NCBI GenBank assembly: GCA_900095095.1
Contig: FMBT01000010.1
Span: forward strand, 1 to 51,762
DNA length: 51,762 nucleotides
DNA from: Fragilariopsis cylindrus CCMP1102
Lineage: Eukaryota; Bacillariophyta; Bacillariophyceae; Bacillariales; Bacillariaceae
Direction: 5' to 3'
Position numbers and translations under genes: made by a program. The notes below the pieces were generated by a model that was given only the letters and a program-made list of their open reading frames with translations, made no database searches and was not told the DNA's origin. Positions 32,575-43,934 of this stretch are shown one piece after another; positions within the stretch are counted from its first letter, which is position 1; each line of letters begins with the position of its first letter.

Positions 32575-33224
32575 ATTCGCAAGATGATCATCGATAAAGA
32601 GTGAGATCCACAGGATTATGAATACTTTTGTTTGTATATTACATAGTATAGCTTCCAATTCATTTCTTCCTGTTAGCAGGTAGTCAATTTCGTTAATTGA
32701 TATGAAAATATCTTTCCTAAAATTAAACAGCTATACAATTTTTTCTAGATTCATTACATTTCCATATCCACATACCATCAATAAAACTACAGCATTTAAT
32801 GTACCATTTATCTTTTACAATAGCACACATGTTCGATTCGAGACGATCTTCTCTACCATGCATTGCTCTTAGCTGGACGAAATTTAAAATGTCTAGGGCT
32901 AGCTTTACATTCTACCATTATTTTACAAGACAGAGAAATATGGATCAAATAGATGATCTGAAATATTTTGTTACTGAGTCATATTAAAATGGATGTCTCT
33001 TCTCTATGTTAATAAAAGTTCATAAGTTCATAGTCGAAAATAGCTACTATAGATTTGAAAACAAAATAATACATTTAAATAGCTCTTCTCTCAGACAACA
33101 AAAACAATAATTCATCCTCCAACTTTTATTTCAGAGATAATAACGATTTTTTGCGCAAATCTCTCTGGACTGCGTCCATCTATCATCAGCTATATCTTGC
33201 GTGTGCGTGCGTGTGTGTTTTCAT
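32575..33224. other. Convergent 3' intergenic region
   Basis: 650 bp between two convergent genes, AT-rich. A short GTGTGCGTGC repeat near 33200 lies just beyond the SQD1 stop. Nothing else recognised. Confidence 0.5.
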
Positions 33225-34896
33225 TTAAGGCTCGACCTTGTCCTTTACATCATCCTTTAGTTTAATTGAACTTGGATCAAGATCGGCACATTCTTCGGCT
33301 CGTGCTTTGTTCCAGAAGGAGGCGGGAAGAATCATTTTAGGATCGCATCGACTCTTGTACTTTGTGACGATTGCTGTCACTTCGCTGAACAAACCATCCT
33401 CTGCATCTAAGGTAACAGGATCGAGACCCAAACTGCAGAATTTTCTATTGGAAACATCTAATTCATTTTCGGCAGCTTCCTGGCGAGGGTTAGGAATGCA
33501 CTTAGCTTCAACGCCCGTCAACTTGGCCACTAGTTCGGCGACATCACGGACTCGACATGTTTCGGCAATTTGGTTAAAGATTTCGACACGGTCGCCCGTC
33601 GCAGGTGGGTTATTGATAGCGAGTTCGATGCATTTGGCCGTATCGGTAACGTGAATGAATCCTCGGGTTTGACCGCCAGTTCCGTATACAGTAAGTGGCA
33701 CACCCATGGCACCTTGCATGAGGAATCGATTTAGGACAGTACCGTAATCTCCATCATAATCGAATCGGTTGATCAAACGTTCGTCGAGAACGGTTTGGGG
33801 GGTGTTTGTTCCCCAAACAATACCCTGATGTAAATCAGTGATACGAAGTTGGTCGTTCTTTTGATAAAATTGCCAAAGGATCGCATCCATACACTTGGTT
33901 GCATGGTAGACAGATCCGGGATGGGCAGGATGCAAAATGTTGGCTTCTCGTCCGCCTGGAAGTGTTACGTCAATATATCCTTCGGGGATTTCTCCTCCCG
34001 ATGTACCGTATCCGTAAACACCCATGGTTCCCAAGTGAACGATGTGGGCATCAACGTCGGCATCGATGATGGCACAGCACAGGTTGTTTGACCCTCCAAC
34101 ATTATTGTCGACTGTGTATCTCTTGGTCTTGGCATTTTTCTGAGAATAAGGAGCCGCCCGTTGTTCGGCAAAGTGGACGATCGAATCAGGTTTTTCGTCC
34201 TTGATCAATTGCACGAGAAGATCATATTCTTTGGCAACATCGATGTTGTGAAATTTGATTTCTTTTCCAGAAACTTCCTTCCAAGCCTGAACACGTGTCT
34301 GTTTAATAATTTAATAAATTTAAGATTATCGTATCATAAAGTTGTTGTTTTTTTTAATAGTTCATTTTTCGTTCCATGTCGTTGACACACATAAAGAAAG
34401 ACCGCAATTCCATCGATTTCGGATGCAAAATAAAATGATGTTAGTACAAATGATTAAGATATAAGATATATAATACAGACCCCAGATCCCAGAGAGTGTG
34501 AAATGTTCTCTTCCTTTCGTCTGCTACATTCGGTTGGCAATCGAACAGCATAGAACGGTAATATATATATATATATAAATATATAACACTCACCTCAGGG
34601 CTGGAAATAGGAGTCAAGGAATCACATCCCAAATCAAGATCGATCTTTCTTCGGCTTAAATTGTCTACGATAACGACATCATGGCCTTGATCTGACAAGT
34701 ATAACGATGTCGGCCATCCACAGAAACCATCTCCACCCAAAATAATGACCTTTTTCTTTTCGGCTGATCCATTAACACCATTTTCAGCATGTACGGCAGT
34801 TGTTGACGTTGCAACAGTTCGACTGCTAATACTAGCTGGTGAGAACGATGTCGCTACAGGTAGCAACACTGCAATTGCTGTGTAGAAGAGTTTCAT
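33225..34896 (-). CDS. SQD1: UDP-sulfoquinovose synthase (plastid sulfolipid synthesis)
   Basis: Exons 34594-34896 and 33225-34298 (donor GTGAGT, acceptor CAG) give 459 codons with no frame change. The enzyme converts UDP-glucose and sulfite to UDP-sulfoquinovose, the head-group donor of the thylakoid lipid SQDG. The N-terminus is a signal peptide with TSFSP at residues 16-20, a plastid-import motif. The NAD-binding fold of the extended SDR family begins KVIILGGDGFCGW; the catalytic region has HLGTMGVYGYG and the YxxxK motif in YHATKCMDA, and SQD1-specific blocks HQGIVWGTNT, GGQTRGFIHVTDT and NPRQEAAENEL. The intron holds an AT microsatellite near 34560. Confidence 0.95.
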
Positions 34897-35587
34897 TATG
34901 GCGGTTTATGGTGTGTTCTGTTATGTTGTAAGTCACTCCGATACAGTAGAGGATGTACAGTATGTGTCGACACGAGTTAATTAAATGACATGTAATAAGT
35001 ATTCTCTTCTTTTTGCCAGCTTACACAGTACGCACATGAGCAAGTTGATGTTCAGAGCAATTGATACACATCATACGGTACTACTACCGTACATTTTGAC
35101 TTGAATTTAAAAATGCGATAAAAGAGCGGTTTTAACCCAATGCGCGCCAACTTTGTCGCTATGACTGACGAGGAGCAGACGACACAGATTCGAAAGAAGA
35201 TTCTTCTTGTGTAAACTCCTCGTGGAAGCGATAGTCGTACGAGTAGTACTCCAGGGGTACCCCTAAATTCCGGAATTTTATTTGAAAGAGCTACTCCCCA
35301 ATACCCACTTTTATGTAGTACAAAGTGTATAGAACTTCTGTGTGCATTCAACGGCAACACTCTGTAAATTACTTTGGAATGAAAAACAATATCATACAAG
35401 TGTAGGGAATGGCAAAATGATGGAGATATCGTAGCTAGCTGATCGTGTGAACTGAGTAGAAGACATTCTATTCATACATTGAGTAGCCATACATAAAGAG
35501 ATACAGTAAATTCAAACACAATATTATAAATTGATATTATTGTATTTGCATATCTGCTTTGTATTGGTTAATATTTTTAATACTACC
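34897..35587. other. SQD1 upstream and RBR gene 3' region
   Basis: No supported gene. The right part (35403-35584) is one copy of a 182-bp repeat found inverted at 41367-41548; it ends three bases before the RBR stop codon, so it forms the 3' flank or 3' UTR of that gene. Confidence 0.6.
35403..35584 (+). repeat. Inverted dispersed repeat, copy 1
   Basis: 182 bp from TAGGGAATGGCAAAATG to TTAATACT. Aligned by hand to the reverse complement of 41367-41548 there are 8 mismatches and no gaps. No terminal inverted repeats or open frame are evident. Confidence 0.9.
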
Positions 35588-37380
35588 CTAATCCAAGTAT
35601 TGAAGGGCCATAGCTAATTGTTCGTCAGTAGTGTCGACTATATATTCTTCATCTTCTTCTTCTCTTTCTTCCCAACAATGATGCGTACCGTAAAAGGGGG
35701 GGAATAGTTCCATGCCACATTCATAACAAAAATGTGTCGCACAGTTGAAGCATTTCATATGGAAACAACCCTCACTCCGTTCTACACCAGTTTGACAGTT
35801 AGGACAGCGTTGTCCATATTCCAATATGTATTGTAGAGCTGCTCCGTCATGCTGGCAGAATTGCGTGTAGGAGACCATCCACGGATATTTGGTCTCACAT
35901 GCTTCTTGCTGATGTTTCGGTGCGGCCATGTAGCGACGACAAAACTTCAGTATTCCTTGGGGCTTACAATTTAATCTATGATTCGATATTCTATTCTGTT
36001 CTATGGTCTCTTGTACCTGTCTATTCGTTTTACTATTTGATTTGATGCAGTAAGTAGTATTATCCTCGTACACTCTACTCAAACAAAGCTCGCACCACGT
36101 CTTGTTGCAGTTATCACAATATACTAGATATTCCAACTTCGATGACAATGATTTCGTAGCTTTTGCCTTACCAGTATCAACAACGCCCTTTCGCCGACGC
36201 ATACTACCAAGTGCTCCACAACTTTTGGTTGCTAAGCACCGATCGAGAGACCATGCGGGTGGATTGCATAAGTCACGGTACCAAGCTTTGACTTTATCCA
36301 TATCTTCTCCACTCAAAAATTGTTTGCAGTAGCTCAAAATTGGTAATTCGCGTTTACATGACTCGACAGGACAAACAAATGGATTTGTTCGATGTTGCTT
36401 TAAATCGTCCACCTTGAATTTGAGATACATGTCAAAGCAATCACGACAGACGTAATGTTGACAATAAGGTAGGACGATCCCATCACTGTACAAAGCAGAA
36501 TCATCGAGACAAATGGGACATGTGGTTTTGTAGAGATCCTTCCAATTCTGAATCAAGGCATGCCGACCAAATTCGAGAGTGGAATTAATTTTGGAACGAT
36601 CAAAATTCATTTTTGAGGTCTTTTTTTTCTCCTTATCTTTCTTATTACCGCTTACCTCTTTCTTTGTGATGGCTTTTTCTAATTTTGCAGCTTCTTTCTG
36701 GGGATGTAAAAGTATTCCTTGAGTTTTATAGTGCATCAAATCCATCTCAGGTGGTAGTATGACGAGTTGATAATCTGGAAGATGCCGATCGACATATGTT
36801 TTCCAACTGTTGGAGGTATTTGCAGTATTCGTAGTAGCAGTTGGAAAAGAAGAAGCATCATTAGTACATCCAGAAATAGTGGTACTTGCTTTGTAATAAA
36901 AGACATAGCATTGTTTTCGAGGAATTCAATGACGCTAAAAGACATATAGTCTTCTTGCAGAATGGTATTGCATTTTTTCGCAAGAGAGGAACGATATTTT
37001 CCTTGTCTGAAACTGGCCACTCAAGAGGATAGTACTCCCAAATCAATCTAAGATTGGAAGGACCTCCTTGCTCATCAGTGCTACTGTTGTTGCTGTTGCT
37101 GTTGTTGCTGTTGTTGCGAGAAAAGTATAAAAAATCACATTTGATGATTGGTGGCAACGCAATTGTGAAGTATCGAAAGCAACCGTCATTATTAACGAGC
37201 CGAGCGAACGCAACTTTATTGGAAGAAAGAGTGATATATGCTGTTCCACAAAATCCATCATTCGGAAACAATGATGCAACCAGTTTCACTTTTCGTTCGT
37301 CGTGTTGACTTGACTTTCGTCGTCTTCGTCGCAGCATAAATCGCACACAAGCAATCCCAATCATCATTTGTCGTCGTCAT
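35588..37380 (-). CDS. RWD-RING-between-RING (RNF14-like) E3 ubiquitin ligase, frame-broken 5' part
   Basis: The start is best placed at the ATG at 37380, giving MTTTNDDWDCLCAIYAA, an RWD-type opening. The RWD domain continues with YFTIALPPIIKCDF and EYYPLEWPVSD and ends with a conserved helix (DYMSFSVIEFLENNAMSFI). An ordered linker follows (YVDRHLPDYQLVILPPEMDL). The RBR unit is clean from 36745 down: RING1 (CPICLDDSALYSDG, CQHYVCRDCF, CPVESCKRELP), IBR (VYCDNCNKTWCELCL), and RING2 (CPNCQTGVERSEGC, then HMKCFNCATHFCYECGMEL), whose first-position catalytic Cys lies in the ERSEGC segment. RWD-RBR architecture matches RNF14/Itt1, which in animals and yeast acts on stalled translation factors. 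Three frame changes lie upstream (near 37300, 36990 and 36880). Confidence 0.88.
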
Positions 37381-37976
37381 CTTGGCATTATTATTGCTGG
37401 ACTGGGGGGGGAAAAAAAGATATTCTAAAGTACATAATCATGTAGACGTTGTAATTGTTGTTTGTTTAACATTGCCACTCAATTATGATCATGATCGTTC
37501 AAGCCAAGTACAATTGTGTTTATTCTTGATAATTCTTTGCTGTGTTGGTTGTTTTGTTCAGTTTAAAAAGTTGTTTTGATTGTGTGTTTTCTGTGTTCTG
37601 TCTGTGTTTGATTGATGTACAGAAAATTATTCGAATAAAATTGAAGTTTCCTTGATCCCCCATCGCTTTTTTTTTTTTGCTGCGTGTAATTGTAGCAAAA
37701 AAGCAACGCAATAACCAACTCACGGAAACAAAAAAATTAACGCGAAAGCATTGCGAAGTTTCAGGGCCTGGCATTTTTGTAATGGTTCTTTACCATCAGA
37801 CCGCCATTAAGATACTTTGTGAGACTTGTAACTTACAGTATTGTAACACAAAAATGATCTAAAGGACAAGCAACAACCCATAAAGCAAAGGAAAGAAAAG
37901 AATAAAAGGAAACTCTCGACATATATTCAAACAAAGAAAAGACCTTCTTTCGTTATCTTAAAATTCGTTCAAAAAT
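37381..37976. other. Divergent RBR/cupin promoter region
   Basis: 596 bp without a gene between two start codons. It includes a G8 run near 37406 and a T run near 37670. Confidence 0.5.
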
Positions 37977-39671
37977 ATGATTCATCGTCGTGGTCCTAAT
38001 ACTAATCCCATCACCTCTGACATTCCATCGGGAATTGATCCTCCCGAACCATCTGCGAGTAGCAGCACAAATTTCACTAACCAAAATGGTAACGGGGATA
38101 GTAATGGTTTGAGAAAACGTCGTAAGGTCCGACGGAGCAGGAATACTACTGGTAGCTGGACGAAACGATTGGGCCGTATCCTCACCGATGAGGATTCGTT
38201 AGTCACATTAATTCAAATTACGAGTGCAATCATTATACTTGGATGTTCCGTGACCCTGATATTGCATTTTTTTGGTACTGGAGACGACGAAGTTGGAGTA
38301 GGTAGTGGTTGGAAGAACAGTCTACTAGTAAAGTCGAATTGGATGTTCCGGCCGAAAACAATGCACAAAAGACGTCAGAATATCAGATATCAACGGAAAC
38401 GTGAGGGAAATGGATTGTACACACGAGTTGATATGGAACCGTCTGATTTGTACACGATTCCTGATTCATTGCCATTTGTTGGAGACAAGTCTGATCAATA
38501 TGCTCAATTGCGTTTAGACTATGATAGCATGAATTTGCCCCGTGTAGAACAAAAATATAAATTCGAAACGATGAAAATGGAAACTGATATTACTGACAAC
38601 AACGACAACACCGGTGGCGATGATTCGTTACCACCCCCCTATGATATTCACAATTGTCCAGCAGAACCACATAAAAATTATCCGTATGCTTGGAATCTGT
38701 TACAAATTTTAGATCATTGGAATCCTGACGATCCCGCTGTTCCGACAGATCAAAAGATCTTCCAAGGACTTTGTGTATTTGATTACAATAAAGACTATGA
38801 AAAGGCATTAAATTATCGCAAAAAGGAAAAACCCTTCGTGGTATCGAATGATCCTCAAGTTCAGGACACTGCCAAACGTTGGAATGCACCAGGATTTTTG
38901 GATAGAATGTTAGGTGATGTGATGCACCGTGCGGAATTTTCCGAATCGAATCATTTTATGTATTGGAACGCAGGTAGACAGATGCGAACACAATCGAAAA
39001 ATCAGCATCCGGATGGTCGTGGTAGCGTGGATGGAAAGAAGATGTCAAGCTGGCAACAGCCGACTACGATGATGCGTATGAAGTATCAAGACTGGTTATC
39101 ACATGCTAATTTAACGGAGGGGGAAACCGTGGGAACACATGATCCACATTATTACTTTCGATTAATTGGTTGCGGCGAGACAGGTCCAATGGGTGAATGT
39201 GATAAGGGTAGTAGCGAATACCTATTTGATGAATTGCCTTTTTTCCAACCGAAGGAAAATCTGTACATGGTCGATCCGCTCGAACAAAAGGGTATCCATT
39301 GTCGCTTCGGTATGAATGGTGTTATTGCCGAAAACCACTTTGATCAGAGTAGGAATGCAATCGCCGTCATGGGAGGAGAACGGCGTTATATATTAGCCCA
39401 TCCCAATCAATGTTCTCTCCTATCATTGCTACCCAAAGGACATCCCAGTGCACGACATTCAGCAATCGATTGGAGTGATCCCGATTTGGAAACTTATCCC
39501 GAATTTGCCCAAGCAGAGGCCAATGAAATTGTATTACAAGCGGGGGATGTTTTGTACCTTCCCACCAATTGGTTCCATTTTATTATTTCGTTGAATTTAA
39601 ACTTTCAATGTAATTCTCGATCAGGTGTGACACCTGATTACTTTAAGGCTCTAAGAAAATGTGGATTTTAG
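37977..39671 (+). CDS. Membrane-anchored cupin/JmjC-like Fe(II) oxygenase domain protein
   Basis: A 564-aa intact, intronless frame. A basic cytosolic N-terminus (LRKRRKVRRSR) precedes one TM helix (residues 75-99, LVTLIQITSAIIILGCSVTL), so the rest is luminal or extracellular. The C-terminal cupin_8/JmjC-type fold shows the metal triad H454, D456 (ENHFDQS) and H534 (PTNWFHFIIS), with GDVLYLP before the last His and the usual Asn-Phe core. Family members are Fe(II)/2-oxoglutarate dioxygenases, often protein hydroxylases. A type II membrane protein of this class would act in the ER or Golgi, perhaps on secreted proteins such as cell-wall proteins; the substrate is inference. The middle has Cys and Trp/Pro-rich segments (DIHNCPAEPHKNYPYAWN). 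Confidence 0.78.
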   Translation: MIHRRGPNTNPITSDIPSGIDPPEPSASSSTNFTNQNGNGDSNGLRKRRKVRRSRNTTGSWTKRLGRILTDEDSLVTLIQITSAIIILGCSVTLILHFFGTGDDEVGVGSGWKNSLLVKSNWMFRPKTMHKRRQNIRYQRKREGNGLYTRVDMEPSDLYTIPDSLPFVGDKSDQYAQLRLDYDSMNLPRVEQKYKFETMKMETDITDNNDNTGGDDSLPPPYDIHNCPAEPHKNYPYAWNLLQILDHWNPDDPAVPTDQKIFQGLCVFDYNKDYEKALNYRKKEKPFVVSNDPQVQDTAKRWNAPGFLDRMLGDVMHRAEFSESNHFMYWNAGRQMRTQSKNQHPDGRGSVDGKKMSSWQQPTTMMRMKYQDWLSHANLTEGETVGTHDPHYYFRLIGCGETGPMGECDKGSSEYLFDELPFFQPKENLYMVDPLEQKGIHCRFGMNGVIAENHFDQSRNAIAVMGGERRYILAHPNQCSLLSLLPKGHPSARHSAIDWSDPDLETYPEFAQAEANEIVLQAGDVLYLPTNWFHFIISLNLNFQCNSRSGVTPDYFKALRKCGF

Positions 39672-40010
39672 ATAGAGAAGGATGTTTTTCATACGGGATT
39701 GTTTGTGAGAGGTAGAAGACAAAAATCTGAAGTAATAATGAATGAAATAGAATTAAATATATATTCAAATAATAGTAGCTAGTTTAGTTTGTATTGCAAC
39801 ATATTATTATTTGATATATTCCTACTACATTATTTGTTTTGGGGGAAATTTCATTCATTAGTTCTAAAAGGCCTTTGAAAATGGTATATTCAGCAAATAA
39901 TATATAGTTGGATGCAGGTCAGCTTGGCACATCCTCTATATTTCCTTTATATTTGTACCTACTCTACTACTAATCCTTTCTAGAACCTACATGAAACTCT
40001 CTACACCACT

Positions 40011-40328
40011 TCATTGAGAAACTGCTTCCAGTCTTCTTGCTTCTTTGAGGATCTTTTCAATATACAGAGTGAGGCATTTTTCTTTCTTCTTCTGTATATA
40101 TGCTGATTTCGTATAGCTAATCATGTATGGAACAAACTCTTTCTGCTCATCAATTGTCATATTCAGCATGAAATCAAAGAAGTCTTGGTCACAATGATGT
40201 GGCAAATCAAGGAATCTATTCCTAGGAATTTGCTCCTGGTAGTGCTGCGCTTTGTATGCAACCAACTTCCTTGAAGGATATGATGAACAGTTCTTTTTCC
40301 AAAATGCCTCTATCCTATGCTGCAGTGA
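40011..40328 (-). other. Open frame of about 105 codons, possible gene fragment
   Basis: A reverse-strand open stretch with natural-looking composition (LPHHCDQDFFDFMLNMTIDE, QKEFVPYMISYTKSAYI, KILKEARRLEAVSQ) but no ATG near its start. It could be an exon or a fragment of a decayed gene. I recognise no family and cannot place splice sites. Confidence 0.25.
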
Positions 40329-41366
40329 CTAGCCTAAACTATTCTAAATTGAGAGTGCCTGGACTTAGGACTTAAGATTTTTGTTATGTTGACAACTGCC
40401 GATCATGAGAAATGAACTATCTCTATCTTTTATTGTTGAGAAAATGTAATAACCATAGACTAATTAAACAAGTGTGTTAATAACAACTTTTGCATTTGAA
40501 CATATCGTTGTCTGGAAAGATAATAGAAATATCTACATTTACAGAGTGACCGTCATCCGGAAGGAAGGACCGCATTCTAAAAGGTGAGTAACCTGGTAGA
40601 ACAACTGCTACAGTATATAGGGAACGCGAGTAACGAACCCTACCATCTTAATAGAATCTTACAAGTCCAAAGAGTAAGATTATCAGAATACCAAATCCTG
40701 TTTCAACAATCATCAATTGTTTGTGAAACGTAACACCTATAATACTACCTATTTTCTATATTATTACTACTACTGCATTATATAGCAGCGTAGGATTTCT
40801 CGTGACCATGAAGTTTAACTTTAGCTTTTGTACTTCCTGAATTTCTTGCCAATTTAGTTATAATAATCAAGTCACCATGCATTAATCAAAAATTGCCAAC
40901 ACAACATGTTCATCCCAAGCATAGATCTGCAGCCGTGGGTAGAACTATGTGTACTTTTATCTATAACAAGTTTTTCAGAACAAATTAGGGCTTATCTATA
41001 AAGAAAATTGTAGTTTATATTGGATACAAAAATACCCAAGAAGTGAGTCATCCAACTATCTTCAATTCCTTCAAAGCAAACTACTATTACAGACAGAATG
41101 AATCAATGTGTCACACAGAAATACTTGAATGCTCATTAAAACTGGGGTGGTATTGGAGGGATTGAAGATGGAGTCATCTTCATTTTTCTCAGCATGACCA
41201 AGCTAGCTAGCTAGACAACAAATAATACAACTTATTCACCACTCATTATTATTATTATTATTCTGGCACAGACACAGACACAGACACAACATCATCACAA
41301 GCTCAATCAATCGCCACAGTAACTCTTTAGATTAAATAGACTAAAGGACACACATGATCATTGACC

Positions 41367-41548
41367 AGTATTAAAAATATCAACCAATACAAAGCAGATA
41401 TGCAGATACAATAATATCATTTTATAATATTGAGTTGGAATTTATTGTATCTCTTTATGTATGGCTACTCAATATATGAATAGAATGTCTTCTACTCAGT
41501 TCACACGATCAGCTAGCTACGATATCTCCATCATTTTGCAATTCCCTA
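41367..41548 (-). repeat. Inverted dispersed repeat, copy 2
   Basis: The reverse complement matches 35403-35584 with 8 mismatches over 182 bp. It lies about 240 bp beyond the stop of the CHR transporter gene, in a gene-poor region. Confidence 0.9.
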
Positions 41549-41789
41549 TTCACAAGATACTTTGGAGTTATTGCATAAGAAATGGCAATGACCAAGGATA
41601 CAATTCCTGTATACAGATATGATCTTTGATGTATTTGAAAAGGAATTTGGTTCCATTTAACACAAGGATAATTCATGGTATTATTTATCAGGAAGGAAAA
41701 AAAGTGACTGTTATTGCTACTAGGCAATCAAGTAATTATATTGTTTTTGCAAGGATAAGTGTAAGGACAGCCAGGGAACTCATTCTTAT

Positions 41790-43496
41790 TTAAATGGTTT
41801 CGTAAAGGTGTTTTTGTCCGACATCCAGTACAGAACTAGAAAATAGTGCTCCAAAGATACATCCCCAGAAGATAACAAATGGCGCCTGAAAACTATAAAT
41901 AGCTCCAAGCCCACCTGCTACAATAAAAACCATCGTATCTGCATATGTCATTACTGATTTTGGGTACAAGGTTACACAACCTGCAGCAATCAATCCTACA
42001 GCAGAGGCATTCAATCCCTTCAAAACAGCCTTGAACGGTGCCAAGTGACGGAACCGAGACCAAAATGGGAGCATTGCAAATATTAAGATGAATCCCGGAC
42101 CGAATAATCCAATAGCGGCTGTAAGTGAACCAGGGAAACCGGCAAGTACTGCTCCTAGAAATGCAGCAAAGTTGAACCTATTTGATGACGTATGGAAAAT
42201 TCAAGGTGAGAACATTTATTTGGAAATTACATGAAGGCTTTTCTCTTCTCTTTCTTACAGAACAAAAGAAGCTTACATTGGTCCGGGCATTGATTGTGCG
42301 ATTCCTAAACCTTGAAAGAATTGTTCGTTTGTTATCCAGCCTCGAGGAACAAGCTCATTTTGCAACATGGGAAGAACAACAATACCTCCTCCAAAAATGA
42401 GACTTCCTACCCTAAAATAAACTTCAAATATTTCCACGAAAAGATTCGTGTTGCCCATATTGACAAGAGCGACAGAGCCAATCAATAATCCAAACCAAAT
42501 AAAGAAGTACACGAACCCTTGTGTAATTGAGAGGCCGATCTTTTCAACTAGCAAGCGATCTTTAGCTGATGGTTCAGTACTTTCACCTGTGGGCTGAACG
42601 TAAGTACCGAATGATTTGTCGGGTCCTCTATAGAAATCCAACAGACATAATGCTGCACCAGAAATCAATAGAGTTGGGTATACAACTTGACTGCTATTCT
42701 TTTCTATGTGTTCATCACCAGAAATTAAAATTGAAAAAACACAACTAATCATCCCAATTGCTGTTCCAAATTTATCAAGCTTTAAGACAAACTTAAATGC
42801 AGCTTTAAAAATCAAACTCATTGCGGCAGGACCGATACCAAGTAACCAAATTGGAGGACTTGCAGGGTCGATAAAACCGTACAAGAACATCCCACATAGT
42901 GTTAAGACAGTATATCCAGGAAGGCACCAAAAAATAAATGCGATTGCACCAGAAATAGCGCCACCGTGTGTGGAAGCTGTCGAAATAACAAGTTGTGTAG
43001 AACTGGGCCCCGGTAGTCCTTGGCCTATATATAATAAAATGTGTAACAGAAAAAAATTGCATCATCAAAAAATTAGGATCTTCCGTGTTTCTTCAATCTT
43101 TTGTGCTATATTTTGAATATTTGATAAGGTGATCATATATAACTTGTTATTTAAAAGCTGCCGCGCTGCTCCTTACCGTCTTAGAAAGACAAGTAAGTCA
43201 ACAGTCGACCCGCCTGATAAGGTGATCAGTAATGACGTACCCAAAGAAAAAAGTTCAGTGAAGACATCGTCGTCGATGAAGTTGTTTACACTAACCAAAT
43301 GATCACGGAGAATGGCAACATGAGCAGTTGGTCCACCAAATGCGATAGCACCTAAGTACCAAAATAGTGACATAGTTTCCTTGACACGTTGATAAAGTGG
43401 AGCAAGAACGATCTCCTCTTTATCGTCGTCAGGCGTAGTAGTACCACCATAGCCCGCCTCAGATGAAACGAGAGGATCCTTTTCAGAAGCAGTCAT
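41790..43496 (-). CDS. Two-domain CHR chromate-type ion transporter
   Basis: Three exons (43241-43496, 42277-43024, 41790-42177) with clean GT-AG introns of 216 and 99 bp give exactly 464 codons. The CHR signature is present in both halves: FWYLGAIAFGGPTAHVAILR with LGQGLPGPSSTQLVI in the first, and YFRVGSLIFGGGIVVLPMLQ with QSMPGPMFNFAAFLGA in the second. Each intron falls inside its PGP block, at the same type of position. The protein has about ten TM helices. Bacterial ChrA exports chromate or takes up sulfate-like anions; the algal substrate is unknown. The N-terminus (EKDPLVSSEAGYGG) is acidic, without an organelle signal. The reading frame is uninterrupted. Confidence 0.92.
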
Positions 43497-43934
43497 GATT
43501 GAAATTAAAGATTGTGTTTCTTCTTGTACAGTGAGCCAAAAAAATATTCGCCTGGTATATCTTCTATTATTATTATGATATACAATAGTCCTGGATCAGC
43601 AACAATGTAACTATGTTAATTGGCATGTGATGTGCAAATAAAAATGCGGAAATTCACGTCATAACGTCGGAAGATTCGTGCATAATTATCTCGATACTCT
43701 ACTAAGCAAGATTCATCTAGATTCATTCAATCTAGCGCGACTCCGAATCAATAATAATTAATGATAATCATTTCAGGAAACCTTCAGTCTACAGATACAT
43801 TGCAGCATGCATCGATCTTCTAGGCTAATAGACAGTCATACAAAAACTTGTAGGAAATAGGCAGGTCAAAATTTTATATATTATTTATTTATTTATATTG
43901 TTTTTTCTATGTAAAACAAAAAAGATAACGCGTG
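43497..43934. other. CHR upstream / PabAB 3' region
   Basis: 438 bp, AT-rich, no gene seen. Confidence 0.5.

Larger units (their letters stand above)
39672..41789. other. Long gene-poor region with inverted repeat copy 2
   Basis: About 2.1 kb. An open frame at 40011-40328 is described separately. A TTA repeat near 41247 and CAGACA repeats near 41268 are visible. Copy 2 of the 182-bp inverted repeat lies at 41367-41548, and a short frame overlapping it (41509-41727) looks random apart from one hydrophobic stretch. Confidence 0.5.

Noticed and set aside
41509-41727. 72-codon reverse frame with one hydrophobic stretch
   Set aside because: Overlaps the 182-bp dispersed repeat and shows no family signal; copy 1 of the repeat does not keep an equivalent frame.
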